Of a DNA stretch of 6,508 bases, positions 1-5,595 are shown piece after piece (the stretch's first letter is position 1; each line of letters begins with the position of its first letter). Both the position numbers and the translations under genes were made by a program. Origin of the DNA: Acidobacteriota bacterium. GTDB lineage: Bacteria > Acidobacteriota > Terriglobia > UBA7540. A model generated the notes under the pieces. That model saw only the letters and a list, made by a program, of their open reading frames with translations. It ran no database searches and was not told the origin of the DNA. Location: contig QHZM01000449.1 of NCBI GenBank assembly GCA_003224665.1, forward strand, positions 1-6,508, in the 5' to 3' direction.

Positions 1-1052
1 TCCTTGTTGGGCAGCCCGAGGTGTTCTTTCGGCGTAACGTAACAGAGCATCGAAGCGCCGTGCCAGCCGATCATCGCCGCGCCAATCGCCGAAGTGATGT
101 GGTCGTAGCCGGGAGCGATGTCCGTGACCAGCGGGCCCAGGGTATAGAACGGCGCCTCGTGACAAAGTTCGATCTCTTTATCCACCTGGAGCTTGATCTG
201 GTCCATGGGGATGTGACCCGGCCCCTCGATCATCACCTGCACGTCATACTCCCAGGCCTTCCGGGTCAGCTCGCCCAGAGTCTTGAGCTCGGCAAACTGC
301 GCCGCGTCGCTGGCGTCGGCGATGCAGCCGGGCCGCAGCCCGTCGCCCAGGGAAAACGAGACATCGTATTTCTGGAAGATTTTGCAGATGTCCTCGAAGT
401 GCGTGTAAAGGAAATTCTGCTGGTTGTTCTCGACGCACCACTCGGCCAGGATGGCGCCGCCGCGGCTCACAATGCCCGTGATGCGCGTGCGCGTGAGTGG
501 AATGTGCTCGCGCAGGACCCCGGCGTGGATCGTCATGTAGTCAACGCCCTGTTCCGCCTGCTCTTCAATCACCTCGAGCATCAACGAGGGCGTGAGGTCC
601 CGGACCCGGGTGACCCGCGTGACAGCCTCGTAGATCGGCACGGTGCCGAGGGGCACGGGACTCTTCCGCAAATTCGCGTCTCGAATCTTCGGAATGTCGC
701 CGCCGGTCGAAAGGTCCATCACCGTGTCGGAGCCGTAGTGCACGGCAATGTGCAGCTTCTCGAGCTCCTCCTCGATGTTCGAGGTCACGGCGGAATTGCC
801 GATGTTGGCGTTGATCTTGCACTTCGAGGCGACCCCGATGCACATCGGCTCGAGCTCGAGGTGGCGGATGTTGGCGGGGATGATCATGCGCCCGCGCGCC
901 ACTTCGGAACGAACCAGCTCCGGCGAAAGGTTTTCGCGCTTCGCGACGTATTCCATCTCTTCCGTGAGGATGCCCTTCCGGGCATAGTGCATCTGGGTCA
1001 CGACGGGGCCGGTGCGCTTCCTGACCCATTCACTACGGATCGAAGACGCCAT
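1..1052 (-). CDS. thiC: Phosphomethylpyrimidine synthase ThiC, C-terminus beyond the window
   Basis: ThiC is a radical SAM enzyme that rearranges 5-aminoimidazole ribotide into hydroxymethylpyrimidine phosphate, the pyrimidine half of thiamine, in the cytoplasm. The frame stays open for 350 codons from an ATG at 1052 and is cut by the window edge just after the conserved LGLPNK. Family motifs appear in order: EPMCIGVASKCKINANIGNSA around residues 68-88, HYGSDTVMDLSTGGDI 105-120, VPLGTVPIYEA 133-143, TIHAG 174-178, SFSLGDGLRPG 232-242, EGPGHIPMD 276-284, and TDIAPGYDHITSAIGAA 310-326. The C-terminal CxxCxxxxC that holds the [4Fe-4S] cluster lies outside. The protein starts close to the core, as in the short ThiC form, and lacks the long N-terminal extension of the E. 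coli protein. The start is supported by a GGGAG ribosome binding site 7 bases upstream. No frame lesion is seen. The identification is near certain. Confidence 0.97.
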   Translation of the reverse strand, partial: MASSIRSEWVRKRTGPVVTQMHYARKGILTEEMEYVAKRENLSPELVRSEVARGRMIIPANIRHLELEPMCIGVASKCKINANIGNSAVTSNIEEELEKLHIAVHYGSDTVMDLSTGGDIPKIRDANLRKSPVPLGTVPIYEAVTRVTRVRDLTPSLMLEVIEEQAEQGVDYMTIHAGVLREHIPLTRTRITGIVSRGGAILAEWCVENNQQNFLYTHFEDICKIFQKYDVSFSLGDGLRPGCIADASDAAQFAELKTLGELTRKAWEYDVQVMIEGPGHIPMDQIKLQVDKEIELCHEAPFYTLGPLVTDIAPGYDHITSAIGAAMIGWHGASMLCYVTPKEHLGLPNK

Positions 1053-1058
1053 GGGTTT

Positions 1059-1066
1059 TCTCCCTT
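1059..1066 (-). promoter_or_regulatory. Ribosome binding site of thiC
   Basis: On the minus strand the bases before the thiC ATG read AAAAGGGAGAAAACCC. The GGGAG core is 7 bases from the start codon, which is good Shine-Dalgarno spacing. It fixes the start at 1052. It is seen directly; its function is inferred. Confidence 0.6.
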
Positions 1067-1140
1067 TTCAACCTGCGGGAATCCTGAAGTTTTAGTCTAC
1101 AACCTGAGTGCGCCCGGCGCAAGCTGCGAGGCGTGTTGGC

Positions 1141-1270
1141 GGCTCGCTAGTCCTCTTGCTGAGGTCGGAGTGGCGACCGAAGCATCTCGCGGCGTGAAGC
1201 GTCCGAGGTGGAATACTGAGACCCTACACTGCGCTCATCTGGAACGCCGTCGGCGTCTGAGCGTTCCTGG
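1141..1270. repeat. Possible dispersed intergenic repeat between DUF2203 gene and thiC
   Basis: The 244-base gap between the DUF2203 stop and the thiC start holds no gene. Its right half has the look of the dispersed intergenic repeats I associate with Acidobacteriota: GGTCGGAGTGGCGACCGAAG at 1162, then GCATCTCGCGG, and ACTGAGACCC followed by ACTGCGCTCA (1215-1236). It ends in a dyad, GGAACGC (1241-1247) with GCGTTCC (1261-1267), whose inside can fold again as CGCC/GGCG. No T-run follows the dyad on either strand, so it is not a standard intrinsic terminator. The repeat identity rests on remembered similarity, not a search, and only one copy is in the window. The rest of the gap (1067-1140 and 1271-1296) shows nothing I recognise. 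Confidence 0.35.
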
Positions 1271-1296
1271 GGGCTGCGATTGATGAGGAAGGTTTC

Positions 1297-1675
1297 TTAC
1301 TGAATGAGCGTGCCGCCGGGCGGCGGTTCTTCGGATTTGGGGTCGTCCAGAGGCTTGCGCCCCGCAAAGCCCTCGTCGATTCCGTGCCAATACCCGATGC
1401 GCTGTTCTCCGAGTTTCCAGCACAGGTAAACTTCGCGCCCGTCGAGCAGGCTCGGGAAATCCACCAAGCCTTCATCAAGGTCTTTTACGACGCACCCGGT
1501 TTCCTGAATCTTGTTGACGGCTTCGAGCAGCTTCGCCGTGAGCTGTTCGCGCTCCTTCTTCTTCTTGGCCAGGTTCGCGTAAGGCGGAATCGAGCCTCCC
1601 AGGACCATAATTTTGGCCACGGCCTGTGGGCAGCAGCCCTTCGGCCTCGTGGCGCTTAAAATACCGTTCCGCCAT
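1297..1675 (-). pseudogene. DUF2203 family protein, frame-broken
   Basis: This is a small protein family of unknown function. The C-terminal part, in one continuous frame, carries the family signature ETGCVVKDLDEGLVDFP followed by GREVYLCWKLGE and IGYWHGIDEGFAGRKPL, and it stops at TAA 1297. The N-terminal part (ATG 1675, MAERYFKRHEAEGLLP) matches the usual DUF2203 opening (RYF, EA, LLP) but is in a different frame. The two join near base 1627, where one base too many lies between CCC (Pro) and CAG. In relatives as I remember them, roughly 30 residues of predicted helix separate the LLP motif from the (K/R)IMVLGG segment. Here they are nearly adjacent, so a small deletion with net frame change is more likely than a single-base insertion. 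The ATG lies 34 bases after the nadA stop, so cotranscription with nadA is likely. I see no strong Shine-Dalgarno; TTG 1681 is an alternative start. An assembly or sequencing error is possible. Confidence 0.75.
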
Positions 1676-1688
1676 ATGCAAGAGAAGT

Positions 1689-1702
1689 GCGGGGAATCCC
1701 GC
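1689..1702. other. Small hairpin in the nadA-DUF2203 spacer
   Basis: The 34-base spacer contains GCGGG and CCCGC arms (5 bp) around a 4-base loop. No T-run follows, so it is not an obvious terminator. It may shape translation of the downstream DUF2203 frame, or be chance. Confidence 0.25.
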
Positions 1703-1709
1703 TGTGTCG

Positions 1710-2804
1710 CTACTTGATTTCGAGCATCCGGCTGAGCGCTTCGAGCGCCCAGCGCCTGGTTTCGGCGTCCACGCTGACGCGGTTCACCACCTGCCCGGCG
1801 AGCAAACTTTCGAAGGTCCAGCACAGGTGCTGGGGGGAGATGCGGTACATCGTGCTGCACAAACACCCGCAATCGTCGAGCGTGATCACGAACCGGTCCG
1901 GGTTTTCGCGCGCCAGGCGGTTCACCAGATGGATCTCCGTCCCCACGGCCCACTGGCTGCCCGGCGCCGACTCGGTGACTTGGCGGATGATGAATTCCGT
2001 CGAACCCACTTCGTCCGCGAGCTGGCAAACTTCCCAGCGGCATTCGGGGTGAGCGATGACTCGAATGCCCGGGCACTTCTGCCGCGAGTGTTCGACGTGC
2101 TCCGGCAAAAACCTCTGGTGCACGGAGCAATGACCCTTCCAGAGGATTACGCGGGCCCGGCGGATGTCTTCTTCCGCCAGTCCTCCGCATTCCTCGTGAG
2201 GGTCCCAGACGGCCATCTGCTCGAGGGGGATGCCCATGCGGTAAGCCGTATTCCGCCCCAGGTGTTCATCGGGGATGAACAAGCCTTTCTCGCCGCGCCC
2301 GAGCGCCCACTCCATGATTTTTGAGGCGTTCGAGGAAGTGCAGACCGCGCCGCCGTTCCGGCCCACGAATGCCTTAATGGCGGCCGTGGAGTTGATGTAG
2401 GTGACCGGGACAATTTTTCCCGAGCCCGCGCGGGTCAACTCCTCCCAGCAGACTTCCACCTGGTCGAGGCTGGCCATGTCGGCCATCGAGCACCCGGCAT
2501 TGAGGTCGGGGAGGACCACCACCTGGTGCTCCGCCTTCAGGATGTCCGCGCTCTCCGCCATGAAATGGACGCCGCAGAAGACGATGTAGTCGGCCTCCGG
2601 GTGCGCGGCGGCGATTTGGGAAAGTTTCAACGAGTCGCCCCGATAGTCCGCAAACTTCACCACTTCGTCGCGCTGGTAGTGGTGCCCCAGGACCACCAGG
2701 CGGGAGCCGAGCCGGGCCTTGGCCCGCAAGATCCGCTCGTCCAGCTCCCGGTCGGACAGCTCGACGTAGGCTTCGGGAAGCGAATTGAGGACTGCCGTTG
2801 CCAT
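1710..2804 (-). CDS. nadA: Quinolinate synthase NadA
   Basis: NadA condenses iminoaspartate (from NadB) with dihydroxyacetone phosphate to give quinolinate, the precursor of NAD, using a [4Fe-4S] cluster. The 364-residue protein is full length for the longer, B. subtilis-like NadA group. Landmarks seen: GHHYQRDEV 40-48, CGVHFMAESADIL 77-89, LNAGCSMADM 101-110, YINSTAAIKA 136-145, VCTSSNA 154-160, FIPDEHLGRNTA 176-187, WKGHCSVHQRF 222-232, HPECRWEVCQLADEVGSTEFI 252-272, and CGCLCSTMYR 312-321. Cys105, Cys226 and Cys316 have almost the same spacing as the three B. subtilis cluster ligands (110, 230, 320). The start is ATG 2804 with only a weak GAGAG-like ribosome binding site; the stop is TAG. 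Upstream is a 251-base gap rich in dyads (separate entry), suggesting control at the RNA level. Downstream is the broken DUF2203 gene. No nadB or nadC is in the window. No damage is visible. Confidence 0.97.
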   Translation of the reverse strand: MATAVLNSLPEAYVELSDRELDERILRAKARLGSRLVVLGHHYQRDEVVKFADYRGDSLKLSQIAAAHPEADYIVFCGVHFMAESADILKAEHQVVVLPDLNAGCSMADMASLDQVEVCWEELTRAGSGKIVPVTYINSTAAIKAFVGRNGGAVCTSSNASKIMEWALGRGEKGLFIPDEHLGRNTAYRMGIPLEQMAVWDPHEECGGLAEEDIRRARVILWKGHCSVHQRFLPEHVEHSRQKCPGIRVIAHPECRWEVCQLADEVGSTEFIIRQVTESAPGSQWAVGTEIHLVNRLARENPDRFVITLDDCGCLCSTMYRISPQHLCWTFESLLAGQVVNRVSVDAETRRWALEALSRMLEIK

Positions 2805-3055
2805 AACCGCTCTCGTAGATATTTTACTACGCTTTTCGGGCTGAATACGCCACAGGATGCCGTACTGGCACTAGCCGTCCGCCCATCACCAAGTTGCCAG
2901 CGCGGCCAGGGCAGCCCGGGAGTCACCAGACCGCAGCAGAGGCTGCTTCCGTGCACCCCGGGGAATTGCTGCCCTCTATAGTTATCGCCACCGGCCCCGA
3001 GGTAGGTTAGCCCGATTACCAGCGTTGCCCGGCGGGCTACTCGCTCGCCGGAGCC
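2805..3055 (-). promoter_or_regulatory. Structured leader region of nadA, candidate NAD+-I (nadA motif) riboswitch
   Basis: This gene-free gap lies between the terminator of the radical SAM gene and the nadA ATG. Read on the nadA strand, it has two dyads in tandem. The first pairs TAGCCCG with CGGGCTA (3033-3039 with 3008-3014, 18-base interior). The second is a compound hairpin: AGGGCAGC with GCTGCCCT (2968-2975 with 2908-2915), a one-sided 6-base bulge, CCGGG with CCCGG (2957-2961 with 2916-2920), a large internal loop, then GCAGC with GCTGC closing a 4-base loop (2933-2946). A small CGTAG/CTACG hairpin (2814-2831) sits just before the ATG. Acidobacteriota are known to carry the nadA-motif NAD+ riboswitch, made of two similar domains, upstream of nadA. 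Position, lineage and two-domain topology agree. I could not match its conserved bases, so the identity is inference. A TAAAAT at 2821-2826 could instead be a -10 element of a promoter close to the gene. Confidence 0.4.
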
Positions 3056-3091
3056 AAATAAAAAGGCCGCCCCGGGTCCACCGGGGCGGCC
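3056..3091 (-). terminator. Intrinsic terminator of the radical SAM gene
   Basis: A perfect 11-bp GC stem (3065-3075 with 3081-3091) closes a 5-base loop, and on the minus strand it is followed directly by TTTTTATTT (3064-3056). It lies 27 bases after the radical SAM stop codon. No T-run follows on the plus strand, so it acts in one direction only. It separates the transcription of the radical SAM gene from that of nadA. Confidence 0.9.
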
Positions 3092-3118
3092 CAACTACAA
3101 AACCAAATACCGGAGGAA

Positions 3119-4948
3119 TTAGGCTGAGATCTTTTCGCTTACCGGCTTGGAATTGCCGCTGTCTTTGCCGTCGGCGTTCACGACTCCAATTTGGACCAGC
3201 GTCGGCGCGGGTTTCTTGAGCACCAGCTCTTCGTAGAGCTGCCGTGCTTGCTGGGCTTCCCAGGCGGCTTTACGACGCGCCTTTTCTTCCTCCGCCGCGG
3301 TCATCGGGATGTCGCTGGCCTTCTCCCGCACACGGGCCGCGTCTTCAGGGTTGACGCGGAGAGAGTGCTCGTAGTTTTCCAGGCTGACCTTCTTCCCCTT
3401 GGCGTAGATTTCGTGCTTGCCGTACTTCTTGTACCAATCAGGAAGTCATAGTTGAACAGGTCCTGGAACCACATGCCGGCGATAAAGAGGAAGTTCCAGG
3501 GGTCGGAGCGGCGCTTCAGGGTGTCTTGGTATGTCCGCTCGGGGCCGGAAGAACCGTACTTCTTCTTTGCCCGCTCGTCGCCGGTAAGCGCGAAGGACTT
3601 GTCAAACTTCTTCAGCAGGTCCACCAGCGCCAGGCTGGGGGGTGCCTTGAAAGGCTTGTAGTTCTTGAGCAGCGCGAGCCCCATCATCAAGTTCGAAAAC
3701 ACCTTGCCGCGACCGGCATCCGTGATTTTCTGGATATCTCCCACCAACCCCGGAATGTCCAGGAACTGAGGCACGGGTGCCCACTCGTTGTTTTCCTTGT
3801 TGACCATGAGTGCGGTCCCGACGCCGCAGTTCGGATGGCAGCCGCAACTGACTTGGCCCCACTGGGCCTCCGGGCCGTGGACCAGGTCGGCGAAGTCCGC
3901 GAAGGCGCCCATCAGCGAGATTGGGAACCAGTCGCGCGTAGGCTCGGTGATCCCAAGCTGCTTTTTGACGTCCAGCGCCATATGGGAGAGCGTGTAGCGC
4001 TGGCGCAGACGCCTTTCAGGCGTGATGTCTTCATCGCGCCCGGTAAACGAGACCGGCTGGAAGGCGATAAAGGCGATCTTCCTCGGGTTCTCCCGGGCGA
4101 AGCTGATGATCGGCCCCACCTGGTCGTTGTTGACTCCGTTCACGAGTGTCGTCACGAGGATGATCTCGATGCCCGCCTCGTGCATGTTCTCGATGGCCCG
4201 GAGCTTCACGTCGAACAGATTGCCCACCTGTCGGTGGCTGTTGGCGTCGTTCCCGACGCCGTCGAATTGCAAGTAGGCGTAACGCAGTCCCGCTTCGAAC
4301 GCGCGGCGGCAGAATTCCTTGCTCTTGGCGAACTCGATGCCGTTGGTGGTCCCACGTCAGCTCGTGGACGAAGCCCACTTGGTTCGCGTCCATGAAGCAC
4401 GGGTCGCACATCATGTTGCAGCGATTGGTGAGGTCAACGGTCAGGACCGACCCGCGGCCGTGCCGGATCGAGCTCGAGCCGTGGTCGTGGAGTTTTTCGT
4501 CGTTGTGGGCCCGGATGTCCCGGCCGGGGAAATTCTTCTCGATCCACTGGAGGAATCGAGAGTCAGCGGCCATCAGGTCTTCAAAGTGGCCGTGAATGGG
4601 GCAGTCCTTGACCATCCAGACCTGGCCGTCGCGCTCGATGATGCTCGCCTTGATCTCGCCCACCTTCTCGTTGATGAGCACCTTATAGTCCTGGTCGCCT
4701 TTCATGATCTTCTCGCGCGCTTCCTTCACGCAGGACGGGCAAAGCGAATCGGTCTGCCGGGGCCAACCCAGTGGCGGTTTCGTTTTCTGCCAGGATTTCA
4801 AGAGCGGCTTATCCGACCATTTGGGGGTAAAGGAAGGATTCGGATTGTACTTATTGAAAAATTGCATCGTGTCGTACGCAACGCCGGCAGCGACGCTGAT
4901 GGCCTGGTCGAAATATTTCATGAGCCGCTGGCCTTTAATTCTTGGCAT
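3119..4948 (-). pseudogene. COG1964-type radical SAM enzyme (MptN / Tes-like), broken in two places
   Basis: The coding runs in three frames. Segment 1 (4948 to about 4349) has a CxxC at Cys70/Cys73, then CPIHGHFEDL with Cys116, then the radical SAM motif Cys177-x3-Cys181-x2-Cys184 in DLTNRCNMMCDPCF. Segment 2 (about 4350 to 3442) resumes with NGIEFAKSKEFC, then YLQFDGVGND, VTTLVNGVNNDQVG, and a second Cys cluster, CGCHPNCGVGTA. Segment 3 (about 3442 to 3119) reads WYKKYGKHEIYAKGKKV and ends with a charged helical tail and TAA. N-terminal CxxC plus CPxHG, the radical SAM cluster and the C-terminal CHPNCG region are typical of COG1964, which includes archaeal MptN and the tetraether lipid synthase Tes. 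Bacterial relatives have been proposed to make membrane-spanning lipids; that role here is inference. At the first junction about 50 residues with the GGE motif seem lost. At the second, a stretch with the conserved RC-x-IHYATPDG-like region seems lost. Start ATG 4948 has a GAGGAG site. Decay or assembly error cannot be separated here. Confidence 0.8.
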
Positions 4949-4956
4949 GGTCCTCT

Positions 4957-4963
4957 TCTCCTC
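4957..4963 (-). promoter_or_regulatory. Ribosome binding site of the radical SAM gene
   Basis: On the minus strand GAGGAGA lies 8 bases before ATG 4948. This favours that start over the in-frame ATG at 4921, which has no comparable site. Confidence 0.6.
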
Positions 4964-5132
4964 TGATTGTGATGACGAAGCTCCGCTCCCTCAAGCACGA
5001 TTCCTGAAATCCCTGAATGAGGGCTTCCTCAATATTTTTATTTGAACGCGTCCGTCCGTTCGCCACTTGGCGCCGGGAGGGCCCCGCTTCACCCCCGGAG
5101 CTAAAACTTTGTGCGTCTGGGTAAAGGAAATT

Positions 5133-5161
5133 GCTTTTGCAAAGGCTTACCGAGCAAAAGC
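5133..5161. repeat. 8-bp inverted repeat in the divergent region
   Basis: GCTTTTGC (5133-5140) and GCAAAAGC (5154-5161) are perfect inverted copies around 13 bases. A half-overlapping TTGC-TTTT-GCAA dyad lies at 5131-5142. It sits about 190 bases upstream of the radical SAM start and no T-run makes it a terminator. It could be an operator; chance is not excluded. Confidence 0.3.
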
Positions 5162-5583
5162 GCAAACCTGCGGAGCCTTCTTCCCACCGCCACGCTGGAC
5201 CGCCGCGGGCACACCGGGACGGCCCGAATTTGCCCGGTCATCGTAGGTAATTCAGGCGGTTAGCGTTAAGTCCTTTGCGCCGAATGGTCAAATTGCGAGG
5301 TTGGATGGCTCAAATGGGGAAGTGAACGGTGAGAGCAATCTGCTTAATAATCAACATGTTGCCCTGCCTTTGCCCTTCCTTCGTGTCACGGGGCGCCGGA
5401 AAAGTAACTGACCGCTACCACCCTTGATGGGGTTTCTCCCGGGATAAACGACGTCTTAAATTTCGAAAATTGCCTGCCTGCGCTTGCGCAGACACAGCCG
5501 GAGTCTATCAAGAGCCGTCCTCATCGGCCCCGTGTTTTCGACTTCAGACAGAAAGTGGAAAGGCAAGTCTCCAAATATTGCGG

Positions 5584-5589
5584 TACGAT
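5584..5589 (+). promoter_or_regulatory. Possible -10 element giving a leaderless queG mRNA
   Basis: TACGAT fits a -10 hexamer and ends 6 bases before the GTG at 5596, so transcription would begin at or next to the start codon. There is no Shine-Dalgarno before that GTG, which agrees with a leaderless message. No good -35 is visible (the 16-18-base spacing gives only AGGCAA-like hexamers). Confidence 0.35.
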
Positions 5590-5595
5590 AAAACC

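Larger units (their letters stand above)
4949..5595. other. Divergent non-coding region between the radical SAM gene and queG
   Basis: About 650 bases separate the two divergent genes. I see no convincing gene, tRNA or mobile element. Parts of it are less GC-rich than the flanking genes. It holds short dyads: GCTTTTGC/GCAAAAGC at 5133-5161, the palindrome CAACATGTTG at 5352-5361, and CTGCGC-TT-GCGCAG at 5478-5491. It must contain the start signals of both genes, and is long enough to hold a leader RNA or operator sites. Confidence 0.5.

Noticed and set aside
1213..1255. CTGAGACCC followed by CTCATCTGG and GGCG on the plus strand, recalling a TPP riboswitch
   Set aside because: It is on the strand opposite to thiC, lacks the full set of conserved TPP segments, and no plus-strand gene follows. 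The minus strand of the gap also shows no CTGAGA-type core at the right place.
1241..1267. Dyad GGAACGC/GCGTTCC as a terminator of the DUF2203 transcript
   Set aside because: No T-run follows on either strand; it is better described as part of a repeat-like stretch.
21..1283. Long plus-strand open frame of about 420 codons opposite thiC
   Set aside because: It is the complement of a perfectly conserved thiC and its protein has low-complexity Arg/His/Asp-rich content. The same holds for the long plus-strand frames opposite nadA (1626-2324) and the radical SAM gene (3526-4395, 4319-4966).
2942..2951. GGAAGCAGCC on the nadA strand, recalling the conserved core of SRP RNA
   Set aside because: The rest of the SRP domain IV (the GGTCAGG-like arm and the matching GTGTGCC arm) cannot be fitted around it; the segment is better explained as part of the 2908-2975 hairpin.
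2657..3094. Minus-strand open frame of about 145 codons across the nadA leader
   Set aside because: It overlaps the nadA 5' end in another frame and starts inside the terminator hairpin. Its translation has no recognisable domain.
4935..5165. Minus-strand open frame of about 76 codons overlapping the radical SAM start
   Set aside because: It has no start signal or recognisable domain, and it includes the ribosome binding site region of the radical SAM gene.
5352..5361. CAACATGTTG palindrome as a regulator site
   Set aside because: A single 10-base palindrome with no second copy in the window and no known matching consensus; it is listed only within the intergenic description.
4949..5595. 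tRNA or other known RNA gene in the divergent gap
   Set aside because: No T-arm or acceptor pairing typical of a tRNA was found on either strand by eye.
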